From assembly GCF_015351235.1 (NCBI RefSeq), contig NZ_JADKSJ010000001.1, forward strand, positions 1,179,530 through 1,243,529: a stretch of 64,000 nt of DNA. The letters run 5' to 3'. Both the position numbers and the translations under genes were made by a program. Each line of letters starts with the position of its first letter. Within the stretch, counting starts at the first letter, position 1. Under the pieces are notes generated by a model. The model was not told the DNA's origin. It saw only the letters and a list, made by a program, of their open reading frames with translations, and did not search any database. Below are positions 40,533-53,601 of this stretch, piece by piece. The DNA is from Plantibacter sp. VKM Ac-2880. Its GTDB lineage: Bacteria > Actinomycetota > Actinomycetes > Actinomycetales > Microbacteriaceae.

Positions 40533-41387
40533 TCAGCCCTTCGTCTGGAAGATGCCCTGGGCGGGGTTCGGGGAGGGGACGGCGGTCTCGTCCGTCACGA
40601 CCTGCGCACCCGCGATGAAGGCCCGCAGTTCAGCACCCGCGACCGCTTTGGCAGGGTGGGGCCCGGCGGCGAGGAGTCGCGGCAGGAAGTCGAGTGAGAG
40701 GGCGGTGTTCGAGCCGACGAGGACGACGTTGCCGAACCGCCGTCCCTTGAGGATCTGCGTCTCCGCTAGCGCGGCCACGTGCGCCACCGAGGCCGACAGG
40801 GTGGCCGCCTGCCCACGGGCGAACGCCAGGCCACGGCCGTCGGCGACGTTGACGACGATCACGCCGGTCGGCGAGAGCAGCTCGACCGCCGAAGCGTAGA
40901 ACTCGGTGCTCGTCACGTGCGCCGGCGTGTTCGCACCGCTGAAGATGTCCACGACCACGAGGTCGACCGTGCCGCGGAGGCCCGGGGGCAGCTTCGCGAC
41001 GATCTCCCGGGCGTCGCCGTAGCGGACCCGGATCTGCGCCCGCTTCGACCAGGGCAGGTGCTCGCGCACCAGGTCGATGAGTTCCCGTTCGAGTTCGACG
41101 ACCTGCTGCCGCGATCCAGGCCGCGTCGCCTCCACGTAGCGGGGGAGGGTGAGCGCGCCGGCTCCCAGGTGGACGGCCGTGATCGGCTGACCGGGGTCGG
41201 CGATCTCGTCGATGATGTGACCGATGCGCTGGACGTACTCGAAGAAGAGCTCGTCGGGCTGGTCGAGGTTGACGTGCGACTGCGGGGTGCCGTCGACCAC
41301 CAGCTGATAGGTGCCCGGCACGAAGCGGTCTGCCTCGATCCTGGCCAGGTAGCCGCTGACGCCGAGTCGTACCTGTGCCTCGTCCAT
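40533..41387 (-). CDS. Spermidine synthase-like SAM-fold protein
   Basis: A 284-aa protein of the spermidine synthase/methyltransferase fold. LVVDGTPQSHVNLDQPDELFFEYVQRIGHIID is the N-terminal beta-hairpin typical of SpeE, and AVHLGAGALTLPRYV is the Rossmann loop with the usual G-x-G. VVELERELIDLVREHLP and VRYGDAREIVAKLP follow, with DLVVVDIFSGANTPAHVTSTEFY in the active-site region. True SpeE needs further Asp residues, so a fused-type spermidine synthase or an uncharacterised methyltransferase is equally likely. A TAGGCT -10 lies 6 nt before the ATG. The gene is divergent from pxpA, with overlapping promoter elements. Confidence 0.8.
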   Translation of the reverse strand: MDEAQVRLGVSGYLARIEADRFVPGTYQLVVDGTPQSHVNLDQPDELFFEYVQRIGHIIDEIADPGQPITAVHLGAGALTLPRYVEATRPGSRQQVVELERELIDLVREHLPWSKRAQIRVRYGDAREIVAKLPPGLRGTVDLVVVDIFSGANTPAHVTSTEFYASAVELLSPTGVIVVNVADGRGLAFARGQAATLSASVAHVAALAETQILKGRRFGNVVLVGSNTALSLDFLPRLLAAGPHPAKAVAGAELRAFIAGAQVVTDETAVPSPNPAQGIFQTKG

Positions 41388-41393
41388 GCCCCC

Positions 41394-41403
41394 AGCCTAG
41401 ACT
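41394..41403. promoter_or_regulatory. Overlapping divergent -10 boxes
   Basis: AGCCTA at 41394-41399 is TAGGCT on the minus strand, 6 nt before the spermidine synthase-like ATG. TAGACT at 41398-41403 on the plus strand is a matching -10 for pxpA. The two hexamers share two bases, so polymerase can probably serve only one side at a time. Confidence 0.5.
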
Positions 41404-41442
41404 TCCCGCAACAGCACGAGGCGGAGTGGGAAGGGTGCGGCC

Positions 41443-42231
41443 GTGGCCCAGGTGGACCTCAACAGCGACCTCGGGGAGGTCTGGCGTGGTACGGCGACGG
41501 CCGACGACGAGGCGATGTTCGCCCTGATCACGAGCGCGAACATCGCCTGCGGCTTCCACGCCGGCGACGACCGGTCCATGCGCGACGCCGTCCGCCGCTC
41601 GACGCTCCACGGGGTGTCCCTCGGCGCCCATCCCTCCTACCGGGACGAGGCTGGCTTCGGCCGACGCGACCAGGACGTCCCGCCCGAGGCGCTCGAGGCC
41701 GAGGTCCTCGAGCAGCTCCGGGCCTTGGGTCGGGCGGTCGACGAGGTCCGCGTGGCCGATGGCGACGGCCCCCGGCTCGCGTACGTGAAACCGCACGGTG
41801 CCCTCTACAACCGGATCGTCCACGACCGGGTCCAGGCGTCGGCGGTCGTGCGGGCGGTGCTCGCGGCCTCCGAGGAGCTCGGGCGATCGCTCCCCGTCCT
41901 CGGCATGCCCGGTTCCGTCATCGAGGAGGAGGCCCGAGCCGCCGGGCTCCGGTTCGTCGCGGAGGCCTTCGTCGACCGCGGCTACCGCTCGGACGGCTCG
42001 CTCGTCCCACGCGATCAGCCGGGGGCCCTGCTGACCGACGAGACGGCGGCCGCCCGCCGTGCCGTCGCCCTCGTCCTGGACCGTCGGATCGCCAGCGTCG
42101 ACGGCGACGAACTGGAACTCGAAGCCCTCTCGCTCTGCGTGCACGGCGACACCCCGGGAGCCGTGTCGATGGCGGCGGCGGTCAGGGCGGCCCTCGTGGC
42201 GGCCGGCGTCGAGCTGGTCGCACCGTGGTGA
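41443..42231 (+). CDS. pxpA: 5-oxoprolinase subunit PxpA (LamB/YcsF)
   Basis: A 262-aa LamB/YcsF protein, one of three subunits of the prokaryotic ATP-dependent 5-oxoprolinase that opens 5-oxo-L-proline to glutamate. The GTG start leads to AQVDLNSDLGE, the family N-terminus. Then come MFALITSANIACGFHAGDDRSM, GVSLGAHPSYRD, YVKPHGALYN and FVAEAFVDRGYRSDGSLVPR, all typical. GGAAGGG precedes the start. The stop overlaps the pxpB GTG by 4 nt. 5-Oxoproline forms from glutamine and from peptide turnover, so the operon fits amino-acid salvage. Confidence 0.92.
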   Translation: MAQVDLNSDLGEVWRGTATADDEAMFALITSANIACGFHAGDDRSMRDAVRRSTLHGVSLGAHPSYRDEAGFGRRDQDVPPEALEAEVLEQLRALGRAVDEVRVADGDGPRLAYVKPHGALYNRIVHDRVQASAVVRAVLAASEELGRSLPVLGMPGSVIEEEARAAGLRFVAEAFVDRGYRSDGSLVPRDQPGALLTDETAAARRAVALVLDRRIASVDGDELELEALSLCVHGDTPGAVSMAAAVRAALVAAGVELVAPW

Positions 42232-42905
42232 CCGCGAACACCCCGGGCGGTCCCGTCCTCCTGGCGATGGGGGAGGAGGCGGTCCTTCTCGAACTCGGAT
42301 CGCTCGACGACGTCCTCCTCGTCCACCGGGCGCTCGCCGCGTCTCGCCCGGGCGGTCTCGTCGACCTCGTGCCCGCCGCCCGGACCGTGCTCGCGGTGAC
42401 GGACGCGCGAGGCCCGGCGCTCGCCGCGGTCGGCGCCTGGTTGCTCGCGACGGCGGAACGGGTGCTGCGGCCGGGCGAGGCAGACCCGATCGGATCCGCA
42501 ACAGGGGCTTCGGACCGGCCGGAGGTCGTCATCCCGGTCCGCTACGACGGCGCCGACCTCCAGGAGACAGCGGCGCTCCTGGGGACGGACGCCGACGGGC
42601 TCGTCGCGAGGCACACCGGTTGCGTCTGGACCGTGGCGTTCAGCGGGTTCGCGCCCGGCTTCGCCTATCTCGTCGGCGGACCGACCTGGCCGTTCGAGGT
42701 CCCGCGGCTGAGCGTGCCGCGCACGGCCGTCCCCGCCGGTGCCGTGGCGCTGGCCGGGGCGTTCAGCGGGGTCTACCCGCGGGCCTCACCGGGCGGATGG
42801 CGCATCATCGGGAGCACCGACACCGTGCTGTGGGACACCACGGCGGATCCACCGGCCCTGCTCGTCCCCGGGGAACGGGTGCGGTTCGTGCAGGTCCCCG
42901 CATGA
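42228..42905 (+). CDS. pxpB: 5-oxoprolinase subunit PxpB (KipI-like)
   Basis: A 225-aa allophanate hydrolase subunit 1/KipI-family protein. The N-terminal half is variable, with LLAMGEEAVLLELG at the start and VDLVPAARTVLAV. The C-terminal cyclophilin-like half is conserved: HTGCVWTVAFSGFAPGFAYLVG, VPRLSVPRTAVPAGAVALAG and YPRASPGGWRIIGST. The start is GTG 42228, in the GTGA overlap with pxpA; GTG 42225 is an alternative. The stop overlaps pxpC by 4 nt. PxpB and PxpC act together as the phosphorylating half of 5-oxoprolinase. Confidence 0.92.
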   Translation: MTANTPGGPVLLAMGEEAVLLELGSLDDVLLVHRALAASRPGGLVDLVPAARTVLAVTDARGPALAAVGAWLLATAERVLRPGEADPIGSATGASDRPEVVIPVRYDGADLQETAALLGTDADGLVARHTGCVWTVAFSGFAPGFAYLVGGPTWPFEVPRLSVPRTAVPAGAVALAGAFSGVYPRASPGGWRIIGSTDTVLWDTTADPPALLVPGERVRFVQVPA

Positions 42906-43771
42906 TGGGCGGCACCCTGCTCGTGGAGACCGCCGGGCCGTCCGCCACCGTCCAGGATCTGGGGCGCCCCGGCGCGGCGTCACTCGGGGTCGGTGCGTCC
43001 GGCGCGCTCGATCGCGGAGCGCTGCGCCTCGCCAACCGCCTCGTCGGCAACCCGGAGGGCCGTGCGGGGGTGGAGATCGTGCTGGGTCCGTTCGCCGCCG
43101 TCCCGGACGTCGACCTGTGGGTCGCGGTGACCGGTGCCTGGGGCCGGATCTCCGTCGACGGTCGACCGGTCGACGGGCATCGCGCCGTCCTCGTGCCGGC
43201 TGGTTCCAGGCTCCAGCTCGGCGCCGCGACGCACGGCCTGCGCTACCTCCTCGCCGTCCGAGGCGGCTTCGACGGCCCGCAGCTCCTCGGCTCGCGGTCG
43301 ACCGACACCCTGGCGGGCCTCGGCCCCGGGCCGGTCGCCACCGGCGACCGCCTCACCGTCCTGCCGACACCGCGCCGCCGCATCCCGGTGCTCGACATCT
43401 TCCCCTGGACGCGGCCGCACGCCGGGGAGCGGCTCGTGCGGGTCATGCCGGGACCACGCGCGGACTGGTTCGACGACGACTCCCGTCGGCGGTTCCTCGA
43501 GCACCCCTGGACGGTGACGTCCGACGCCGACCGGATCGGGATGCGCCTCGACGGGACGCCGCTCGACCGGCGGGACCCGGGCCTCGAGCTGCCGAGCGAG
43601 GGCATGGTCGCGGGAGCCGTGCAGGTGCCGCCGAGCGGTCTGCCGACGATCCTCCTCGCCGACCACCCCGTCACCGGCGGATACCCCGTCATCGCGGTCG
43701 TGCGGCCGGCGGGCCGCGACCTCCTCGCGCAGCTGCGGCCCGGCCAGCGGGTGCGGTTCAGTCGGGCCTGA
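42902..43771 (+). CDS. pxpC: 5-oxoprolinase subunit PxpC
   Basis: A 289-aa allophanate hydrolase subunit 2-type protein with two cyclophilin-like domains. Hallmarks are VETAGPSATVQDLGRPGAAS at the start, SGALDRGALRLANRLVGN, LRYLLAVRGGF, LGSRSTDTLAGLG, VRVMPGPRADWF, SDADRIGMRLDG and ADHPVTGGYPVIAVV. It completes the 5-oxoprolinase complex with PxpA and PxpB. The start is the ATG in the ATGA overlap with pxpB. The rpoB promoter region begins about 60 bp after the stop, and no strong terminator is visible between them. Confidence 0.92.
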   Translation: MMGGTLLVETAGPSATVQDLGRPGAASLGVGASGALDRGALRLANRLVGNPEGRAGVEIVLGPFAAVPDVDLWVAVTGAWGRISVDGRPVDGHRAVLVPAGSRLQLGAATHGLRYLLAVRGGFDGPQLLGSRSTDTLAGLGPGPVATGDRLTVLPTPRRRIPVLDIFPWTRPHAGERLVRVMPGPRADWFDDDSRRRFLEHPWTVTSDADRIGMRLDGTPLDRRDPGLELPSEGMVAGAVQVPPSGLPTILLADHPVTGGYPVIAVVRPAGRDLLAQLRPGQRVRFSRA

Positions 43772-43833
43772 CGGGAACAGCGGGGTCCGCCCGGCGGTTA
43801 TACCGGAAAGTCGAAAACTCGTCAAGGAAACAG

Positions 43834-43862
43834 TAGACACGCCGCAGATTCCGGCATATAGT
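43834..43862 (+). promoter_or_regulatory. rpoB promoter
   Basis: TAGACA at 43834-43839 (-35) and TATAGT at 43857-43862 (-10) are separated by 17 bp, a near-consensus housekeeping promoter. The start would be near 43869, giving a leader of about 140 nt that includes a small hairpin (GCGGG at 43916-43920, CCCGC at 43926-43930, loop TTCAA). Confidence 0.75.
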
Positions 43863-44008
43863 TGTTCTTTGCGCTCCCAGAATCTCTATGCCTTCATATT
43901 GCGGTCGGCTGGTGTGCGGGTTCAACCCGCCACATGTTCTCTTTCTGGTGAGTAACTCCACTGACGACCAGTAACTCGGCCCCCAACAGGCCTCCGGAGG
44001 TTATCCCC

Positions 44009-47000
44009 TTGGCTGCTGCGCGCAACGCAACCACCAACTCACCCAAGAACGGCCGCGGAGCATCCCGCCTCTCGTTCGCGAAGATCACCGACACGCTGAC
44101 GGTTCCAGACCTCCTGGCTCTGCAGACCGAAAGCTTCGACTGGCTGGTCGGCAACGACGTGTGGAAGGCACGCGTCGATGAAGCCACCCAGGCCGGCCGG
44201 CAGGACCTGCCGACGAAGAGCGGCCTCGACGAGATCTTCGAGGAGATCTCTCCCATCGAGGACCTCGGCGAGACGATGCAGCTCTCCTTCGCCAACCCGT
44301 ACCTCGAGCCCGAGAAGTACTCCATCGACGAGTGCAAGGAACGCGGCAAGACGTACGCGGCCCCGCTCTACGTCGAGGCCGAGTTCATGAACCACCTCAC
44401 CGGTGAGATCAAGACGCAGACGGTCTTCATGGGCGACTTCCCGCTCATGACGGAGCGCGGTACCTTCATCATCAACGGCACCGAGCGTGTCGTCGTCTCG
44501 CAGCTCGTCCGCAGCCCGGGCGTCTACTTCGAGTCGGCTCAGGAGAAGACCTCCGACAAGGACATCTTCTCCGCTCGCGTCATCCCGAGCCGTGGTGCCT
44601 GGCTCGAGTTCGAGATCGACAAGCGCGATCAGGTCGGCGTCCGCATCGACCGCAAGCGCAAGCAGTCCGTCACCGTGTTCCTCAAGGCACTCGGCATGAC
44701 GAGCGAGGAGATCCTCGAGGAGTTCAAGGGCTACGAGTCCATTGAGCTCACCCTCGAGAAGGACACGATCCTCACCAAGGAGGACGCGCTCCGCGACATC
44801 TACCGCAAGCTCCGTCCGGGCGAGCAGGTCGCTGCCGAGGCCGCGCGTGCGCTCCTCGACAACTTCTACTTCAACTCGAAGCGCTACGACCTCGCGAAGG
44901 TCGGCCGGTACAAGATCAACAACAAGCTCGGTCTCGACAAGCCGCTCAGCGACTCCGTCCTGACGAACGACGACATCGTCGCCACGATCAAGTACCTCGT
45001 CGCCCTCCACCGCGGTACGGCCACCCTCCCGGGTGTCCGCAACGGCAAGCCGGTCGACCTCCGTCTCGACACGGACGACATCGACAACTTCGGCAACCGT
45101 CGCATCCGCGCCGTCGGCGAGCTCATCCAGAACCAGGTCCGCACGGGCCTGTCCCGCATGGAGCGCGTCGTCCGCGAGCGCATGACCACGCAGGACATCG
45201 AGGCGATCACGCCGCAGACCCTGATCAACGTGCGCCCCGTCGTCGCCGCGATCAAGGAGTTCTTCGGAACCTCGCAGCTGTCGCAGTTCATGGACCAGAA
45301 CAACCCGCTCGCGGGCCTGACCCACAAGCGTCGTCTCTCGGCGCTCGGCCCCGGTGGTCTGTCGCGTGAGCGTGCAGGCGTCGAGGTGCGAGACGTCCAC
45401 CCGTCGCACTACGGCCGCATGTGCCCGATCGAGACCCCGGAAGGCCCGAACATCGGCCTGATCGGTTCGCTCGCATCGTTCGCGCGCATCAACTCGTTCG
45501 GCTTCATCGAGACCCCGTACCGTCGCGTCGTCGACGGCCGGGTCACCGAGGACATCGACTACCTGACCGCGATGGAAGAGGACAACTTCATCGTCGCGCA
45601 GGCCAACGCTCCGCTGAAGAGCGACGGCCACTTCCAGGAGGACCGCGTCCTCGCCCGGAAGAAGGGCGGCGAGGTCGACCTCATCCCGTCCGAGGAGATC
45701 GGCTACATGGACGTCTCCCCGCGCCAGATGGTGTCGGTCGCGACGTCGCTCATCCCGTTCCTCGAGCACGACGACGCGAACCGCGCACTCATGGGTGCGA
45801 ACATGCAGCGTCAGGCCGTCCCGCTCCTCATGTCGGACTCGCCGCTCGTCGGTACCGGTATGGAGGGCTATGCGGCCATCGACGCCGGTGACGTCGTCAC
45901 GGCCGACAAGGCCGGCGTCGTGCAGGAGGTGTCGGCCGAGTCCGTCACTATCCAGCTCGACGAGGGTGGCACGCAGACCTACTACCTGCGCAAGTTCGAC
46001 CGCTCGAACCAGGGCACGAGCTACAACAACCGCGTCATCGTCTCCGAGGGTGCACGCATCGAGGCCGGCGAGGTCATCGCCGACGGCCCCGCCACGGAGA
46101 ACGGCGAGCTCGCGCTCGGCAAGAACCTCCTCGTCGCCTTCATGACGTGGGAGGGTCACAACTTCGAGGACGCGATCATCCTCAGCCAGAACCTGGTGAA
46201 GGACGACATCCTCTCCTCGATCCACATCGAGGAGTACGAGGTCGACGCGCGCGACACCAAGCTCGGCAAGGAGGAGATCACCCGTGATCTCCCGAACGTC
46301 AGCCCGGAGCTGCTCAAGGACCTCGACGAGCGCGGCATCATCCGCATCGGTGCCGAGGTCCGCCCCGGCGACATCCTCGTCGGCAAGGTCACGCCGAAGG
46401 GTGAGACCGAGCTCTCCGCCGAGGAGCGGCTGCTCCGCGCCATCTTCAACGAGAAGAGCCGCGAAGTCCGCGACACCTCGCTGAAGGTGCCCCACGGTGA
46501 AGCCGGAACGATCATCGCGGTCAAGGTGTTCGACGCACAGGACGGCGACGACGAGCTCGGCTCGGGCGTCAACCAGCGTGTCGTCGTCTACATCGCCCAG
46601 AAGCGCAAGATCACCGAGGGCGACAAGCTCGCCGGCCGTCACGGCAACAAGGGTGTCATCGCGAAGATCCTGCCCGTCGAGGACATGCCGTTCCTCGAGG
46701 ACGGCACGCCGGTCGACGTCATCCTCAACCCGCTCGGCATCCCCGGTCGAATGAACTTCGGCCAGGTCCTCGAGATCCACCTGGGTTGGATCGCGAAGCA
46801 GGGCTGGAACGTCGAGGGCAAGCCGTCCTGGGCGAAGAAGCTGCCCGCGGCCGCCCACTCGGCGGAGCCGAACACCAAGGTCGCGACCCCGGTGTTCGAC
46901 GGTGCCTCCGAGGAGGAGATCGCCGGCCTGCTCGACTCGACCAACGTCACCCGCGACGGTGACCGCCTCATCGGTTCCTCCGGAAAGGCCCGTCTCTTCG

Positions 47001-47500
47001 ACGGCCGCTCCGGCGAGCCGTTCCCGGCGCCGGTCTCGGTCGGCTACATGTACATCCTCAAGCTGCACCACCTCGTGGACGACAAGATCCACGCGCGTTC
47101 GACGGGTCCGTACTCGATGATCACGCAGCAGCCGCTCGGTGGTAAGGCTCAGTTCGGTGGACAGCGCTTCGGTGAGATGGAGGTCTGGGCCCTCGAGGCC
47201 TATGGAGCCGCGTACGCGCTCCAGGAGCTCCTGACCATCAAGTCCGACGACATCCTCGGCCGCGTCAAGGTGTACGAGGCCATCGTCAAGGGCGAGAACA
47301 TCCAGGAGCCGGGTATCCCCGAGAGCTTCAAGGTGCTCATCAAGGAAATGCAGTCGCTGTGCTTGAACGTCGAGGTCCTCTCGGCCGACGGCACCGCGGT
47401 GAGCCTGCGCGACACCGACGACGACGCCTTCCGCGCCGCCGAGGAGCTCGGGATCAACATTTCCTCCAGGTTCGAGTCGTCGTCCATCGACGAGATCTAA
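44009..47500 (+). CDS. rpoB: RNA polymerase beta subunit
   Basis: The 1163-aa beta subunit of RNA polymerase, full length for Actinobacteria. It starts at TTG with GGAGG 8 nt upstream. The rifampicin region [20 protein letters not shown] and [11 protein letters not shown] (from about residue 420) keeps the Asp, His and Ser positions most often changed in resistant strains, so the protein looks rifampicin-sensitive. The later [31 protein letters not shown] and [27 protein letters not shown] are the beta-subunit C-terminal signatures. It is not preceded by rplJL in this window and has its own promoter. rpoC follows after 45 nt. Confidence 0.98.
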   Translation: MAAARNATTNSPKNGRGASRLSFAKITDTLTVPDLLALQTESFDWLVGNDVWKARVDEATQAGRQDLPTKSGLDEIFEEISPIEDLGETMQLSFANPYLEPEKYSIDECKERGKTYAAPLYVEAEFMNHLTGEIKTQTVFMGDFPLMTERGTFIINGTERVVVSQLVRSPGVYFESAQEKTSDKDIFSARVIPSRGAWLEFEIDKRDQVGVRIDRKRKQSVTVFLKALGMTSEEILEEFKGYESIELTLEKDTILTKEDALRDIYRKLRPGEQVAAEAARALLDNFYFNSKRYDLAKVGRYKINNKLGLDKPLSDSVLTNDDIVATIKYLVALHRGTATLPGVRNGKPVDLRLDTDDIDNFGNRRIRAVGELIQNQVRTGLSRMERVVRERMTTQDIEAITPQTLINVRPVVAAIKEFFGTSQLSQFMDQNNPLAGLTHKRRLSALGPGGLSRERAGVEVRDVHPSHYGRMCPIETPEGPNIGLIGSLASFARINSFGFIETPYRRVVDGRVTEDIDYLTAMEEDNFIVAQANAPLKSDGHFQEDRVLARKKGGEVDLIPSEEIGYMDVSPRQMVSVATSLIPFLEHDDANRALMGANMQRQAVPLLMSDSPLVGTGMEGYAAIDAGDVVTADKAGVVQEVSAESVTIQLDEGGTQTYYLRKFDRSNQGTSYNNRVIVSEGARIEAGEVIADGPATENGELALGKNLLVAFMTWEGHNFEDAIILSQNLVKDDILSSIHIEEYEVDARDTKLGKEEITRDLPNVSPELLKDLDERGIIRIGAEVRPGDILVGKVTPKGETELSAEERLLRAIFNEKSREVRDTSLKVPHGEAGTIIAVKVFDAQDGDDELGSGVNQRVVVYIAQKRKITEGDKLAGRHGNKGVIAKILPVEDMPFLEDGTPVDVILNPLGIPGRMNFGQVLEIHLGWIAKQGWNVEGKPSWAKKLPAAAHSAEPNTKVATPVFDGASEEEIAGLLDSTNVTRDGDRLIGSSGKARLFDGRSGEPFPAPVSVGYMYILKLHHLVDDKIHARSTGPYSMITQQPLGGKAQFGGQRFGEMEVWALEAYGAAYALQELLTIKSDDILGRVKVYEAIVKGENIQEPGIPESFKVLIKEMQSLCLNVEVLSADGTAVSLRDTDDDAFRAAEELGINISSRFESSSIDEI

Positions 47501-47545
47501 GCCTGACCACTGTAGAGACTGACGAAACCTTTCATAGGAGATACA

Positions 47546-51427
<3,882 letters not shown>

Positions 51428-51445
51428 GGGTTGAACGACTCAACC

Positions 51446-51482
51446 GGAAGGCCCGCCCTGCATCATGCAGGGCGGGCCTTCC
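51446..51482 (+). terminator. rpoBC terminator
   Basis: Arms 51446-51462 (GGAAGGCCCGCCCTGCA) and 51466-51482 form a perfect 17-bp stem with a 3-nt loop, 18 nt after the rpoC stop. No long U-tract follows, as is common in high-GC actinobacteria. Confidence 0.9.
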
Positions 51483-51540
51483 GCCGTTGGTGGGGGACAC
51501 CCGAGTTGTGCGGGCGGGCCGGGGCCGACATGCTGAGGGG

Positions 51541-52311
51541 ATGAGCGATCAGCCCGAGCAGCCCACCGGTTCCTTCCAGCCCCTGGAACCGGACTCGGCA
51601 GCGGCGCAGCCGGACGTCCGGTACGGCGCACCGGCTCCGAAGCGGAAGCGGAACCCCCTCGTCATCTGGCTGAGCGTGTTGGCCGCGGTGCTCGTGATCG
51701 CGCTCGTCGTCGTGATCGGACTCCTCGTCGTCGGTCAACGCGGTACTCCCGCCGCGGACGCCACCGGTACGCCGACCGTGACGGCCACTGCGGAGCCGAC
51801 TCCGGCGCCGACCGCGACGGACGCCGCCGTCACGCCCGCCGCCCCCGTGCGGCCGACCGACTGCACGCAGCTCTTCCCCGCCGGGTACATCGATTCGGTG
51901 ACCGAGGGCGGGATCCTCGAGCTCAACCCTGCGTGGGCGCAGCCGGATCTCGCGACGGAGTTCATCGGGTCGAACGACAACGCGCTCGTGGCCGTCATCT
52001 CGGCGAACACCGACCGCCTCAACTGCATCCTCGCCAAGTCGAGTGGCGGTGGGGACCTCGGGATCACGACGAACGTGCTGGTGGTCGACGCCGCCACGCA
52101 GGCCGCTGCGATCGCGCGGATGAACGAGGCGGGCTTCACCTGCTCCGAGGAGACCGGCGGCACGATGTGCTTCACCGAGACGACCGAGGACGCCGGCACC
52201 TACGGGGAGCGCCACTTCCTCCGTGACGGCACGTGGATCGCAACCCGCTGGTCGAACACGTCCATCACCGGCTGGACGCAGACGATCGTCTCCACGCTCT
52301 TCCCCGCCTGA
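51541..52311 (+). CDS. Membrane-anchored secreted protein, unknown function
   Basis: A 256-aa protein with one membrane segment. A cytoplasmic Pro/Glu-rich N-terminus ends with basic KRKRN, then comes the helix PLVIWLSVLAAVLVIALVVV (about residues 38-60), followed by a Thr/Pro/Ala-rich linker (ATGTPTVTATAEPTPAPTAT) and an external domain. The domain has four Cys residues (DCTQLF, NCILAK, TCSEE, MCFTE) that could form two disulfides. No family is recognised. The ATG has CATGCT 6 nt upstream (a weak leaderless -10) and GAGGGG directly before it. It is convergent with the amidase-like gene. Confidence 0.7.
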   Translation: MSDQPEQPTGSFQPLEPDSAAAQPDVRYGAPAPKRKRNPLVIWLSVLAAVLVIALVVVIGLLVVGQRGTPAADATGTPTVTATAEPTPAPTATDAAVTPAAPVRPTDCTQLFPAGYIDSVTEGGILELNPAWAQPDLATEFIGSNDNALVAVISANTDRLNCILAKSSGGGDLGITTNVLVVDAATQAAAIARMNEAGFTCSEETGGTMCFTETTEDAGTYGERHFLRDGTWIATRWSNTSITGWTQTIVSTLFPA

Positions 52312-52338
52312 GACCGGGGCCCGGCTTCCGGATTCCGG

Positions 52339-53340
52339 CTAGGCGATGCTCCAGTAGTACACGTCCGCGCCGGGGTGCAGGACGGTGATGGCCTCGTCGA
52401 CGGTGCGGTAGTCGGTGTCGTCGGTGTGCCCGGCGTAGTACACCTGGGTTCCGGCGGCCGTGGTCTCCACCTTGGAGACGATGCCCGTGTGGTCGCGGTC
52501 GCCGCTGTCGTCCCAGTCGAACTGCACGATGTCACCGACCTTCACCTGGTCGCGCTGCGTGTCGTCGAGGGCGGTGGCGAGGTCCGGGCGCTCCTCCAGG
52601 TAGTTCATGAAGAACGTGGAACTGACCCAGGCCTTCGAGAAGTCGAAGTCCTCGTCCGTCCCCTCGGCCCACCAGTCCTCGTCCATCGTCCACCCGCGCT
52701 CGATGAGACTCTGGCTGGCGAAGTTCGCGCAGTCGGTGTCGGGGAGCGAGCCGTATTCGGCGAGATTGTAGTCGTCCCAGTGCGCGAAGACGTAGGCCAT
52801 CTGCGTGTCGACGGGACTCATGATGTCGTAGCGGTAGCTCAGCGTGTCGCCGTCGACCCGGAGGTCGTCCGCGTACACGGCGATGCCGACGTCGGCAGGG
52901 GAGAAATCCGACGCGGCCGGTACCGCGACCGTCACCTCGGTGCTCGTCGCCGACAGGATCTCGGCCTCTTGTGCGCCGAAGACGACCCGGGTGACGCCGT
53001 CCACGTCGACGCCGCTGACGGTCACCGTGCTACCGCCGGCGACCGGGCCGGTCGTCTCGGAGATCGCCGTGACCGCCGTGGCGTTCACCGTGGACGCGGG
53101 GACCGACAGCGCCGGATCGCCGTCCGGTTGCGCGGCGGCTTCCGACTGCGGCGAGCCGGTTCCGTTCACCGCGAGCGGGGCGACGACCGCCGTGGCGAGG
53201 ACGAGCGCGGCAGCGGCAGCAGCGCCGGCGACCACGCGGCGTCCGCGCAGAGGGAGGCCGCGGTACCGGGCCGAGAGGCGACGGAACGGTGAGTGGGCAC
53301 GGGCGTCGTCGCGGTGGGCGTGGGGGAGATGCTCTGGCAT
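52339..53340 (-). CDS. Exported IPT/TIG plus amidase-domain protein
   Basis: A 333-aa exported protein. An N-terminal basic region and hydrophobic helix (RRVVAGAAAAAALVLATAVV, about residues 34-53) act as signal or anchor. Next is an IPT/TIG-like Ig domain, AISETTGPVAGGSTVTVSGV and VTRVVFGAQEAEIL (about 94-165). The C-terminal half is a putative amidase domain (Amidase_6 type), with the nucleophile region TDCANFASQSLIERGW and the His region GDIVQFDWDDSGDRDHTGIVSKV. Such enzymes are thought to act on cell-wall peptides outside the cell. GGAAAGG precedes ATG 53340. The gene faces the membrane-protein gene at 53602, with a 261-bp shared promoter region. Confidence 0.82.
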   Translation of the reverse strand: MPEHLPHAHRDDARAHSPFRRLSARYRGLPLRGRRVVAGAAAAAALVLATAVVAPLAVNGTGSPQSEAAAQPDGDPALSVPASTVNATAVTAISETTGPVAGGSTVTVSGVDVDGVTRVVFGAQEAEILSATSTEVTVAVPAASDFSPADVGIAVYADDLRVDGDTLSYRYDIMSPVDTQMAYVFAHWDDYNLAEYGSLPDTDCANFASQSLIERGWTMDEDWWAEGTDEDFDFSKAWVSSTFFMNYLEERPDLATALDDTQRDQVKVGDIVQFDWDDSGDRDHTGIVSKVETTAAGTQVYYAGHTDDTDYRTVDEAITVLHPGADVYYWSIA

Positions 53341-53601
53341 GGTGCCTTTCCGGGGGTGCGCCGTGGGGGATCGGCGTCGCGGGATCGGCGGTGATCCGAC
53401 AAATTTCTGTTGTGCGGCCAACTCAACCGGGCGGAGCTGAGGGGACCGTTTCCTTCGGATATGAATCAGACCTGAATCGCGATCGATGGGAGTCCCGCGT
53501 GCCCGGCGAGCTTGCCGGGCATCGCGTCCCGGTGTTGCTACCGTGGCGGACGGAGCGCCGTGCGGGCGCTCCTGAACAGGCTTCCGCCGAAGGAGTACGC
53601 G

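Noticed and set aside
43912-43935. tRNA-like T-arm (GGGTTCAACCC) upstream of rpoB
   Set aside because: Only the T-arm resemblance is present; no acceptor, D or anticodon arms can be drawn around it. It is treated as a leader hairpin.
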